Under the pieces are notes generated by a model. It saw only the letters and a program-made list of their open reading frames with translations, was not told the DNA's origin and made no database searches. Position numbers and translations under genes: made by a program. DNA of 64,000 nt from Evansella vedderi (lineage in GTDB: Bacteria > Bacillota > Bacilli > Bacillales > Salisediminibacteriaceae). The stretch lies in contig NZ_JAUSUG010000002.1 in assembly GCF_030813435.1 (NCBI RefSeq), positions 248,001 to 312,000 on the forward strand, written 5' to 3'. Shown one piece after another: positions 51,838-59,944 of this stretch (its first letter is position 1; each line of letters begins with the position of its first letter).

Positions 51838-53190
51838 GTGTTGGAAGAAAAAAATGTTCCAAAGACGATTGTAAAAGATGAGGCACTCTCTGCTATCCCA
51901 TCTTCTGAGCGTCAGCATTGGCTAACCCCTGCCGTTATTTTTGGTGGCTTGGAGTTTACCATTCCAGTGTTAATGGTTGGTGCCATGCTAGCGGTTAGTT
52001 TCGGTATGTCGCAAATTTTTTGGATCCTCGCCGTGTCATTATTCGTCTTTCAATGGATTGGGAATGCTATTCAAGGTTACATAGGAGCGAAAACAGGCCG
52101 TTCCTCTTCCGTTATCGCACGTACTAGTTTCGGTTCCTTACAAGCTCGGTTTATTGTTGGACTTACCATTTTTGTCGTGTCAACCGGATGGTGGGCATTG
52201 CAAACTGCTGTAGCTGGTAATGCTATTTCTGCAATGATAGGTATTGATTATAACAGCCAATGGTTTGCGTGGGCAATCATCACCGTAATTGTCGGACTTT
52301 TATTTGCAGTTCCTTCTATTATAGGCTATGCCTCCATGAAGTGGACAGATTATATTGCTGTACCAGCAGGTCTATTGCTCATTGGTACCGGTATCTTTTA
52401 TGCATTAACAACAACAGGTTGGGAAACAATCTCTTCTTGGTCTCCTGAACCTACAATGACGTTTCTTATGGCAGTAAGTTTAATTATTGGTGTGAATGTA
52501 TCTCAGTGGGTTATCGCATCGGACTACACACGTTATGCTAAACCAAAAGTAAAAGATAATGTCCTTATTCCATTAGGTATTATTGCAGTTGGATTCCCTC
52601 TATTTTATGTAGGTGCCATTATGTCCGTGGGCGTTGGATCTGCTGATATTGTTGAAGTAATGCTTGGGTTAGGCTTCCCTATTTGGGGCTTTCTAATCTT
52701 ATGGTTTGCAACCTGGACTAGTCAGCTAGTTAATAACTACAGCATGGGTCTTGCCCTTTCTAACCTTATGAATGTTAACTCTGGTAAAGGGAGAGCAATC
52801 CTCACATTTATCGGAACAATCATTGCTATTGTCGTAGCATTAGCAGGTGTTCTTAACTACTTTATGGACTTCTTGTTCATGACTGCATTGATTTATCCAG
52901 CCATTGCTGGTGTTATGTTCGCCGATTTCTTCTTCGTTCGTAATAAAAATTGGATCGATAACCCAGGCTGGAACTGGATGGCAACGATCGCAATCGTAAT
53001 TGCAACCGCTATTGGTTACTTTACACAATATGTTCAGCCTTTCGGACTGCCTGCTGTTCAATCGTTATTGGCCGCTGGTGTTGTTTACGTCATTGCTATG
53101 AAGATTAAGGCAAAAGCAGCTCCAGACCAATTCACTCCAGAAGAATGGAAACAAACAGAAGGTAACACAGAAGCTCCTAAAGTAAGTTAA
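51838..53190 (+). CDS. NCS1-family permease (cytosine/hydantoin type)
   Basis: The membrane protein has about 450 residues and 12 hydrophobic segments. It has LEFTIPVLMVGAMLA, GNAIQGYIGAKTGRSS and ARTSFGSLQARFIVG (typical NCS1 helices 1-3), and VSQWVIASDYTRYAKP in the middle. NCS1 carriers import nucleobases, hydantoins or related amides with sodium or protons. Beside hydantoinase genes, import of the ring substrate is the obvious guess. The GTG at 51838 is nine bases after AAAGGAG; the GTG at 51829 touches the Shine-Dalgarno sequence and is unlikely. Confidence 0.9.
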   Translation: MLEEKNVPKTIVKDEALSAIPSSERQHWLTPAVIFGGLEFTIPVLMVGAMLAVSFGMSQIFWILAVSLFVFQWIGNAIQGYIGAKTGRSSSVIARTSFGSLQARFIVGLTIFVVSTGWWALQTAVAGNAISAMIGIDYNSQWFAWAIITVIVGLLFAVPSIIGYASMKWTDYIAVPAGLLLIGTGIFYALTTTGWETISSWSPEPTMTFLMAVSLIIGVNVSQWVIASDYTRYAKPKVKDNVLIPLGIIAVGFPLFYVGAIMSVGVGSADIVEVMLGLGFPIWGFLILWFATWTSQLVNNYSMGLALSNLMNVNSGKGRAILTFIGTIIAIVVALAGVLNYFMDFLFMTALIYPAIAGVMFADFFFVRNKNWIDNPGWNWMATIAIVIATAIGYFTQYVQPFGLPAVQSLLAAGVVYVIAMKIKAKAAPDQFTPEEWKQTEGNTEAPKVS

Positions 53191-53197
53191 TTTATAT

Positions 53198-53235
53198 ATA
53201 CCACAACCTTTTAAAATGAGGTTGTGGTATTTTTT
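53198..53235 (+). terminator. Terminator of the NCS1 permease gene
   Basis: ATACCACAACCT and AGGTTGTGGTAT form a perfect 12-bp stem followed by TTTTTT on the plus strand, 8 bp past the stop. Confidence 0.9.
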
Positions 53236-53576
53236 AGTTAATAAATTGAATAAAATTACAATTTTCATAACTGCAAAAAAGTAAAAAAGTAACCATCCTT
53301 TCCCACCAACCCAAGGTTATATCCTAAAACATTTTACTAAAGAATCACTTCCACTGCCTATTTTAGATAGGTGTTAATGTTCTATTTCCTGGATCTCGCT
53401 ATTAGACGAAAACAACCTTATAAACTTAGTCATGACTGGTTCTATGGCTCCTTGCATGTTCTAAATTTATGTACATTAAAGGCCGCGACAGCAAATCTAT
53501 TTTTCTGTGCATCTTTTAATATATCTATTGTATTTACAAGCATAGTGAAAGTTCGCCCCTTATAATTTTAGATAAA
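53236..53576. other. Intergenic, nothing recognised
   Basis: The 341 bp between two convergent terminators contain no frame with a ribosome site or known protein signature. A plus-strand frame at 53371-53565 has no family resemblance and I take it as chance. Confidence 0.4.
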
Positions 53577-53622
53577 CGAACGTCCAGAGAGCGATACTTT
53601 TATAGCATCTTCTAGACGTCCT
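53577..53622 (-). terminator. Terminator of the sugar-acid operon
   Basis: On the minus strand GGACGTCTAGA pairs with TCTGGACGTTC with two G-U positions, followed by a T-rich tract, just past the GntP-family stop. Confidence 0.55.
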
Positions 53623-53631
53623 TTTATAGTC

Positions 53632-54975
53632 TTATAGTCCTGGTAAAATCCCAGAGAATAAGCTTAAAATGTAAACAGTTATTAGGGCCGTTAATCCAGC
53701 TACAAATCCACCGACTGTCCAAGCTTTTAACGTTTGTGGGATCGTTAATTTACCAAATTTATTTACAACCCAAAAGCCTGAGTCATTAGGTAGTGATAAT
53801 CCAATTGCCCCTGAACAAATAGCAAGACCAAGTAAGATTGGGGATACACCTAAATCAAAGGCAAGAGGTCCTAAAATACTAGATGTTGTTACAAGTGCTA
53901 CTGTAGCAGAGCCTAGTGAAGCCCGTAAAATTTGAGAAAAAATAAAAGCTAATAATAAAACAGGAATACTCCAGCTTTGCATCGTCACTATTAAGAAATC
54001 TCCAATTCCACTTTGATTAATTACGGCACCAAACGCTCCACCTGCACCAGTAATTAATAAGATAATCCCTGCAGAGTTAATAGCCTCAGTATAAAGGGTT
54101 TGTTTAGATTTATTAATGTAAGGTGTTAATACAATAATCGCCACGATTACACTGATAAATAAGGCTACGTTTTTATCTCCTATAAAACCTAATAACTTCG
54201 AGATAGTTGTTTCTGGTACCAATAGCTTTGAAAATGTATTTGATAAAATTAATAGAATAGGTAACGCTAACATAAATAAAGATAAACTTGTGCTGATTTC
54301 TTTTTTCGGTGTAAATTCCGGAGTTACCACTTCTTCTTCAATTTCTCCAGAATGATTAAACCTTTTTCCAATAAACATCCCATATAAATATCCCCCGACT
54401 ATTGTTGCAGGAATGGCACAAATAATACCATATAAAATGAATAACCCTAAGTCTGATTGTGTATTTTCTGCCACGATAAGTGGACCAGGTGTTGGTGCAA
54501 TCATACTGTGAGAAACGATTAGACCTACTCCTAAAGCGGTTACAAAGGATACAATAGAGATGCCAGTTTTCTTAGATAAGCTTTTAATTAAACCACTTAA
54601 AATAACGAATGCTGCATCAAAGAATACTGGAATAGAAACAGCAGTACCAGTTATCGCTAAGCCTGCAGGGGATTTATCTTTTCCGAAAGCTTTTAAAACT
54701 GCTTGTGCAATCTTTTCGATTGCTCCAGAAGCTGCTAAGAATGTTCCAAATATACCCCCTAAACCAATTAGTATACCGACACCAATCAAGGTATTACCGA
54801 AACCTCCGGCTACTATTCCCGGGACTTCATTTAAAGGAATTCCAATCACTATTGCTGTTCCTAATGCTACAGCAATTAAAGCTAGAAATGGCTCAAGCTT
54901 CATTTTTAAAATTAAGAAAAATAATGTTGCTAAGGATAATAGAAAAATGACTATTAATAAATTTCCTGTAACCAT
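53632..54975 (-). CDS. GntP-family gluconate/sugar-acid permease
   Basis: The 447-residue membrane protein has about 12 helices. Family stretches are VAGGFGNTLIGVGILIGLG, SIPVFFDAAFVIL, SHSMIAPTPGPLIVAE and LPNDSGFWVVNKFG. GntP transporters import gluconate, D-serine or other hydroxy acids with protons. It is the last gene of an operon with the OtnK-type kinase and a hydroxyacid dehydrogenase, so the imported compound is probably a four-carbon sugar acid such as a threonate or erythronate. The gap to the kinase gene is 30 bp. Confidence 0.9.
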   Translation of the reverse strand: MVTGNLLIVIFLLSLATLFFLILKMKLEPFLALIAVALGTAIVIGIPLNEVPGIVAGGFGNTLIGVGILIGLGGIFGTFLAASGAIEKIAQAVLKAFGKDKSPAGLAITGTAVSIPVFFDAAFVILSGLIKSLSKKTGISIVSFVTALGVGLIVSHSMIAPTPGPLIVAENTQSDLGLFILYGIICAIPATIVGGYLYGMFIGKRFNHSGEIEEEVVTPEFTPKKEISTSLSLFMLALPILLILSNTFSKLLVPETTISKLLGFIGDKNVALFISVIVAIIVLTPYINKSKQTLYTEAINSAGIILLITGAGGAFGAVINQSGIGDFLIVTMQSWSIPVLLLAFIFSQILRASLGSATVALVTTSSILGPLAFDLGVSPILLGLAICSGAIGLSLPNDSGFWVVNKFGKLTIPQTLKAWTVGGFVAGLTALITVYILSLFSGILPGL

Positions 54976-55005
54976 GAATGAATATCTCCTCTCATTATAT
55001 AAATC

Positions 55006-56442
55006 TTATATTTGTTCTAACTCTAAAACAACCTCTTTTAACGTCGTATCAGCACCTACGTTACCTGGGAAAATCACATACGGAATATATGAGAATGTAC
55101 TTTCCTCTCCCGTTTTCCAAACAGGAATTCCAGGTGCAATTTGTCCTGCAACTGTTGCTCGTTTTACGCATAAGCCTTTTGTCCCTACATCACTGGAAGT
55201 GATTCCACCTTTTGCGAGGATGTAGTTGGGTCTTACTTCAAAGTTTCGAACGATGCTTGTTACGGCATCGGATATCTCCACTGACAATTTTAGTTCTTCT
55301 TCCTTCATGCCTTCCCCTAAATCAAGACGCTCCCGTTTTGTGAAGATAACTGTTGTAATTCCATGTGCCACCTTTTCTTCTGCTTCTTTTCGAACGCGGT
55401 CCACTTCATGTTTAAATGCAGCTTTATTCAGGACAAGGTGACAATCAAATTCAATAAAATGCAAGGAGTCAACTGTTTGTAATTCTTGAAGCTGAGCCGT
55501 TGTTTTTTGCACATGGGAGCCAACGATAATGAGCCCACCATTTCTTAAGTTATTTTCAATTAAATCTTTTCGTTTTAGTAAAGGTCGGGTAGAAATGCCT
55601 CCAATTACTTTTGTAAAGGTAGCAGCTGTTCGAAGCATAAAGCGCTTCCCTTTATTCAAAGCAAGTGTTAGTGCAATCGAAAAGACCATCACATCTTCCT
55701 CTTCCAATGCATTTACCACTACTTTATTAAAGCTAGACACGTTCATTAATTGCTCACTGATTGCCTCTATGTCTAGCTTACGAATGCTTTCTAAAGTGAT
55801 ATAAGTTACTTCTTCTTTCTTGTAAGTACCGTTTGTTTTCTCTTCTATCCATTCTCCTAGATGACTAGACTCATATCCGAAAGTTCGATCCTTTGCAAAT
55901 TCTGTTTCCCCAGCTGGAACTAGTGTATCGTTGTATTGAACATAATGAATGTTATCAACGGTAAGGCGTCCTCCCTCTTTAAAGAAAGGTAATAATATTT
56001 CTCCGTCCATTTCTACATTACCGTTACGTTCAACCGCTTCTTTCATTACTTCAGTTTCCAGTGGATAATGCCCCCGTAATGTAGAATCACCTCTGCTAAT
56101 GATGAGGTAAGGTTTATTCATCGCTTGAGCTATTTCTTCTACACGCTCTGCAATGTCACGATGAACAATTTCCGTTTCTTTCTCTGTAAAGGCTCTCGAA
56201 TTTGTTAAGATAAAAAATATTTGATTCTTTTCTAAAAAGCCATTTTCAATTGTTTCTTTTGTCCAATCCGTATATACACTTACACCGTGAACAGTCTGAA
56301 CTCCAGTTGGGTCATCATCTAGTACAATGATTTGATGTTGAAAAGAAGGACGAACTTCATTCCATAGCCTAGTTAATTCTTCTTTATTAATAGGTTCATA
56401 GGAAGTCAATACTTCATCAACTTTTCTCTCTATAATAGACAT
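55006..56442 (-). CDS. otnK: Four-carbon acid sugar kinase (OtnK/DtnK family)
   Basis: The 478-residue protein has both DUF1537-derived domains. The N-terminal substrate domain has IIVLDDDPTGVQTVHGV and SRGDSTLRGHYP. The C-terminal nucleotide domain has YILAKGGITSSDVGTKGL and GNVGADTTLKEVV. Such kinases phosphorylate 3-oxo-tetronate or D-threonate at the 4-position. Its partner dehydrogenase is 8 bp upstream. The usual pathway also needs an isomerase and a class II aldolase/decarboxylase (OtnC); neither is here, so they must be elsewhere. Confidence 0.88.
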   Translation of the reverse strand: MSIIERKVDEVLTSYEPINKEELTRLWNEVRPSFQHQIIVLDDDPTGVQTVHGVSVYTDWTKETIENGFLEKNQIFFILTNSRAFTEKETEIVHRDIAERVEEIAQAMNKPYLIISRGDSTLRGHYPLETEVMKEAVERNGNVEMDGEILLPFFKEGGRLTVDNIHYVQYNDTLVPAGETEFAKDRTFGYESSHLGEWIEEKTNGTYKKEEVTYITLESIRKLDIEAISEQLMNVSSFNKVVVNALEEEDVMVFSIALTLALNKGKRFMLRTAATFTKVIGGISTRPLLKRKDLIENNLRNGGLIIVGSHVQKTTAQLQELQTVDSLHFIEFDCHLVLNKAAFKHEVDRVRKEAEEKVAHGITTVIFTKRERLDLGEGMKEEELKLSVEISDAVTSIVRNFEVRPNYILAKGGITSSDVGTKGLCVKRATVAGQIAPGIPVWKTGEESTFSYIPYVIFPGNVGADTTLKEVVLELEQI

Positions 56443-56449
56443 TTTTATA

Positions 56450-57337
56450 TCACCCTTTTTTCACTTCTATTTTTGCTAATTTTTCGTAGTATTGTACTAA
56501 ACCACAGTGATCATCTGCTTGTTTTCCATCGATTTTTAAAGCATGGAACATTTCTAATACTTGACTTGAAAGTGGTAACGGTACCCCAATTTCGTGTGCC
56601 GTATCCATAACGTTAGTTAAGTCTTTTAAGTTAATATCAATACGTCCGCCAGCTTGGAAATTTCGCTCTAATATCATAGGTACTTTTGCATCTAAAACAG
56701 CACTTCCTGCCAATCCACCACGGATTGCTTGATACATCTTTTCAATATCAATCCCCGCTTTTGCTGCTAATACGAGCGCTTCTGACATTGCGGCGATGTT
56801 AACGTTCACAAGAATTTGGTTAGCAAGTTTTGCTGTAGTACCACAACCATGATCCCCCACGAGGACAATATCCTTGCCTACTGACGCTAGTATTGGTCTT
56901 ACCTTTTCAAAAATATCCTCTTTTCCACCAACCATAATCGAAAGAGTTCCATCAATTGCTTTAGGCTCTCCACCACTTACAGGAGCATCTAGCATATGCA
57001 TGCCACGTTCAGCTAATTTTTCAGATAATTCCTTAGAAGCTACTGGTGTAATAGAACTCATGTCAATTACGATAGTACCTTCCTCAGCTCCTTCTATGAT
57101 ACCGTTGTCGTTTAAGATAACACTCTTTACATGCTCAGTATTAGGCAGCATTGTTAGAACTACTTCACTGTTTTGGGCTACTTCCATCGGTGACCGGGCT
57201 CCTATAGCACCTTGCTCAACTAGTTCTCTAACTGCTGCTTCGTTAATATCAAATACTGTTACTTCATATCCATTTTTTAATAGGTTAAGAGTCATTGGCT
57301 TTCCCATTATGCCAAGTCCAATAAAACCGAGTTTCAT
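56450..57337 (-). CDS. ltnD-like: Beta-hydroxyacid dehydrogenase (LtnD/GarR type)
   Basis: The 295-residue NAD(P)-dependent enzyme has GFIGLGIMGKPM (dinucleotide loop, 4-15), DAPVSGGEPKAIDGTL (substrate loop, about 115-130) and GCGTTAKLANQILVN with catalytic lysine (about 171). It could oxidise L-threonate to 2-oxo-tetronate or reduce tartronate semialdehyde; the neighbouring OtnK-type kinase favours the threonate role. First gene of the operon, with GGAGG upstream. A cre-like site overlaps the region just before the start, and operators for the divergent GntR lie beyond it. Confidence 0.88.
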   Translation of the reverse strand: MKLGFIGLGIMGKPMTLNLLKNGYEVTVFDINEAAVRELVEQGAIGARSPMEVAQNSEVVLTMLPNTEHVKSVILNDNGIIEGAEEGTIVIDMSSITPVASKELSEKLAERGMHMLDAPVSGGEPKAIDGTLSIMVGGKEDIFEKVRPILASVGKDIVLVGDHGCGTTAKLANQILVNVNIAAMSEALVLAAKAGIDIEKMYQAIRGGLAGSAVLDAKVPMILERNFQAGGRIDINLKDLTNVMDTAHEIGVPLPLSSQVLEMFHALKIDGKQADDHCGLVQYYEKLAKIEVKKG

Positions 57338-57358
57338 GATTCATATCCCCCTCCATTT

Positions 57359-57374
57359 TCTAAAGCGTTTTCAT
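57359..57374 (-). promoter_or_regulatory. Catabolite-responsive element (cre-like)
   Basis: On the minus strand the sequence ATGAAAACGCTTTAG matches the Bacillus cre consensus WTGAAARCGYTTTCW except at two positions near one end. It lies about 22 bp before the dehydrogenase start, where bound CcpA would block elongation or initiation. CcpA control is inference. Confidence 0.5.
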
Positions 57375-57386
57375 TCAACGGTTCAA

Positions 57387-57438
57387 TTGTACACATTTTA
57401 TTAAAATTTGTATACAAAAAAATCTAAATTGTACACAA
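57387..57438. promoter_or_regulatory. Three operator-like boxes, 21 bp apart
   Basis: TTGTACACA (57387), TTGTATACAA (57408) and TTGTACACAA (57429) start exactly 21 bp apart, two helical turns. TTGTATACAA is a perfect palindrome. They lie between the sugar-acid operon and the divergent GntR gene and are the likely binding sites of this regulator, probably allowing cooperative repression. Confidence 0.65.
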
Positions 57439-57579
57439 AATATTTTTCTACTTTTAAAAGTAATTAAATACATCTATACTTTCTAGAGAGACTAATTAAA
57501 GTAAAAGGGCAAGGCTTTTATAAATATAGAAATACTTTAAGAAATTTTATTATGATAAGTAAAAAGGAGGTTAGGCTGT

Positions 57580-57618
57580 TTGCAAATGGAACATGATGCA
57601 GCAGTCGAATCAATGTGA
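57580..57618 (+). CDS. Possible leader peptide overlapping the GntR start
   Basis: A strong AAAGGAGG (57562-57570) precedes a TTG at 57580 and an in-frame ATG at 57586; this frame ends after SM at a TGA (57616-57618) that overlaps the GTG start of the regulator (57615). The GntR start itself has no Shine-Dalgarno sequence. Either this is a 10-12-codon leader giving coupled translation, or a frameshift has cut off the original N-terminus. Confidence 0.35.
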   Translation: MQMEHDAAVESM

Positions 57619-58226
57619 GTAAACAGACAACAGCTTTTATTCAGGCGTATGAATATATTCGGGATAAAATCCTTAATGGCGAGCTTCCAAGTGGGACAAA
57701 ATTAGTTGAGGAACGGCTTGCACAAGAATTAGGAATGAGCAGGACACCTATTCGGGAATCCATTCGCAAGCTCGAACAAGAAGGATTAATTAAACAAAAG
57801 AAAGTTATTAATCCAACAGAGGCAGATTTACGAAATATTTTTCAAATTAGGATTTTGCTAGAAGGTTTTGCATCCCGTTGTGCGGCTTCTTATATGAACG
57901 AGGAAACATTACAAAGGTTAGAGAAGTGTATATCTATAGCAAGAAGTGGATCAACAGAAGAAATTATGAAGGCAAATAAAGAATTTCATGATCTTATTGT
58001 ACAAGCAAGTAATAATCCAGTTATGATTGATATTATTGATCGAATGCAGTCTATTATTTACCTCTTCCGAAAGACAGTTGTCCTTTATAAACGACCGTTT
58101 CTGATTGATGAGCATCAAGACATATATGAGGCGATTCTTGCTCATGACGGAGATCTGGCAGAAAAACTTATGAAGCAGCATTTACAGGCTGATTTAGATT
58201 TTTGTTTGCATTTGTTAAAGCAATAA
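57615..58226 (+). CDS. GntR-family regulator, FCD subfamily
   Basis: The 203-residue regulator has a winged helix-turn-helix (YEYIRDKILNGELPSGTKL, then EELGMSRTPIRESIRKLEQEG-type sequence) and an all-helical FCD ligand domain (IFQIRILLEGFASRCAA, NKEFHDLIVQASNNP with metal-type histidine, and EHQDIYEAILAHD). FCD domains bind carboxylates. It is divergent from the sugar-acid operon and most likely represses it until a pathway acid binds. The GTG at 57615 overlaps the stop of a short upstream frame. Monocistronic. Confidence 0.88.
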   Translation: MSKQTTAFIQAYEYIRDKILNGELPSGTKLVEERLAQELGMSRTPIRESIRKLEQEGLIKQKKVINPTEADLRNIFQIRILLEGFASRCAASYMNEETLQRLEKCISIARSGSTEEIMKANKEFHDLIVQASNNPVMIDIIDRMQSIIYLFRKTVVLYKRPFLIDEHQDIYEAILAHDGDLAEKLMKQHLQADLDFCLHLLKQ

Positions 58227-58534
58227 CCCAAATTGGAAGGCACCTTCCTATTAGTGATACCCTTATCTAATGGCTACTCGTGAAACTTCACTCGTTGCTT
58301 TTGACATCACAACATAAATACTCAAATGATTTTCAAAACGAATTTCAAAGTATAATTCAAAACAAAAAGGGCTTAAAGATAAAAACTTCTTTAAGCATAC
58401 ATAAGCAGTTACAGTGTCTATAGGATTTTTCTTATAATCACTTCTACTTCACAATTGAATAACAAAAAATGTAAACACTGTGATGCAAACTGATAGCTAG
58501 TAAGGGTGATTTACACTACAACTTTCTGACAAAC
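58227..58534. other. Intergenic, nothing recognised
   Basis: About 300 bp between the GntR stop and a bidirectional terminator. No protein-like frame, promoter or repeat was found. Confidence 0.4.
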
Positions 58535-58580
58535 AAAAACAGCCTTGAACCAGCAATCGTGCTAGTTCAAGGCTGTTTTT
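58535..58580. terminator. Bidirectional terminator
   Basis: AAAAACAGCCTTGAAC and GTTCAAGGCTGTTTTT form a perfect 16-bp stem including the A- and T-runs, so it can stop transcription in both directions between the GntR and M20 genes. Confidence 0.88.
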
Positions 58581-58728
58581 TATTCGTTTTAACTGCAAAA
58601 GTCTGGCTATAACTGGTACTATAAATACATTAGTATTCATTATATTATTCTACTTTAGCTTCGTTGGTAGAGTAACGACTGTTAACCGATGAGGGGGCAA
58701 AACCTTTCCTTTTTAAAGGAGAAGGAGA

Positions 58729-59904
58729 TCAGCTGTTTAAATATGCCCAAGCATACTGAGCATACAACTCTGCCCCTACGGCTAGAGCGTCTTCGTCAAT
58801 GTTGAAGCGCCCATGGTGATGAGCCCACTCCGTATCCTTTTCTGGATTGCCACTGCCAACTAATGCAAAGCTTCCAGGTACTTCGTCAAGGTAGAAGCTG
58901 AAGTCCTCACCGCCCATTGTTGGTTTTTCGTTGTATAATACGTCTTCACCAAAGGCTTCTGCTGCCACCTTTTGAACTAGTTTCGCACTAGATTCATCAT
59001 TAATGACTGCCTGTGTTCCGCGAGTATATTCCACTGTTGCTGTTGCTCCGTAAAGAGCGGCAACTTGTTCCGCGTAATGAGTAAGTTGTTCTTCAATATG
59101 GTCCCGTGTCCCCGGATCAAAGCAGCGAACAGTTCCTTCTATGACGGCATTTTCCGCGATCACATTGAAGCGGGTGCCAACGGTCATTTTTCCAACTGTT
59201 AATACGGCCGGATGTTGCGGGTCAATGGTTCTTGAAATAACCGGCTGAACATTCATCACAAACGCGGAAGCCACAATCGCCGCATCCACACAATCTTGAG
59301 GCATGGCACCATGGCCACCTCTTCCTTTGAATGTGACTGTAAAAAGGTCTGCCGAAGCAAAGGATGGACCTGGGTTACAACTTACCTTTTGTGTTGGCAT
59401 TTGCGACCAAATATGAATCCCAAACACATTGTCGACTCCTTTCACTGCCCCTTGCGACACAAGTGCTTTCGCTCCTTCTGCCACTTCTTCAGCCGGCTGG
59501 AAGAGAAGGCGGACATTCCCTGGCAACTCCTCTCTATTTTCATTCAAGGCCTTTGCAGCAATTAATAACATCGCCGTATGCGCATCGTGGCCACAAGCAT
59601 GCATTTTCCCGTCCTCTTTCGACGCATAGGGTAAATCCTTGTTCAGCTGTTCAACGGATAAGGCATCCATGTCCCCGCGAAGGGCCACTGTTTTTCCAGG
59701 CTTTCCGCCTTTAATCTCGGCAATTACTCCTGTTGGCTTTGCTCGCCGATAGGAGATTCCTAAATTGTGCAAATACTCACAGACAAATTTGGTCGTATTT
59801 TCTTCTTCCCAAGATAACTCTGGTTCACTATGAAACTTTCTTCGTAGTGCCGTTAGTTCTTCATTATATTTGCTGATCGCTTCTTTTATTTTTTGATGAA
59901 TCAT
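58729..59904 (-). CDS. M20-family amidohydrolase/peptidase
   Basis: The zinc amidohydrolase has about 391 residues: FHSEPELSWEE, VALRGDMDALSV (metal D), GKMHACGHDAHTAML (metal H and catalytic D), FQPAEEVAEGAKAL (catalytic and metal E) and GGEDFSFYL near the end. It cleaves N-acyl or N-carbamoyl amino acids or dipeptides. The frame extends to 59940, but ATG 59904 follows GGAGGTGG and starts MIHQKIKEAI as the family does. It is 40 bp after a membrane transporter gene and probably co-transcribed; the transporter may import its substrate. Confidence 0.9.
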   Translation of the reverse strand: MIHQKIKEAISKYNEELTALRRKFHSEPELSWEEENTTKFVCEYLHNLGISYRRAKPTGVIAEIKGGKPGKTVALRGDMDALSVEQLNKDLPYASKEDGKMHACGHDAHTAMLLIAAKALNENREELPGNVRLLFQPAEEVAEGAKALVSQGAVKGVDNVFGIHIWSQMPTQKVSCNPGPSFASADLFTVTFKGRGGHGAMPQDCVDAAIVASAFVMNVQPVISRTIDPQHPAVLTVGKMTVGTRFNVIAENAVIEGTVRCFDPGTRDHIEEQLTHYAEQVAALYGATATVEYTRGTQAVINDESSAKLVQKVAAEAFGEDVLYNEKPTMGGEDFSFYLDEVPGSFALVGSGNPEKDTEWAHHHGRFNIDEDALAVGAELYAQYAWAYLNS

Positions 59905-59944
59905 GATGATTCCACCTCCGTTAATTTTAATTTCCTCCATTTTT

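Noticed and set aside
53371-53565. Small plus-strand protein between terminators
   Set aside because: No Shine-Dalgarno sequence, no family resemblance, and unusual composition; likely chance.
58658-58720. Possible cyclic-di-GMP or other riboswitch because of GGGGGCAAAACC
   Set aside because: The order of conserved segments does not fit the GEMM class, no downstream plus-strand gene follows, and the nearby stem acts better as a terminator for the M20 gene.
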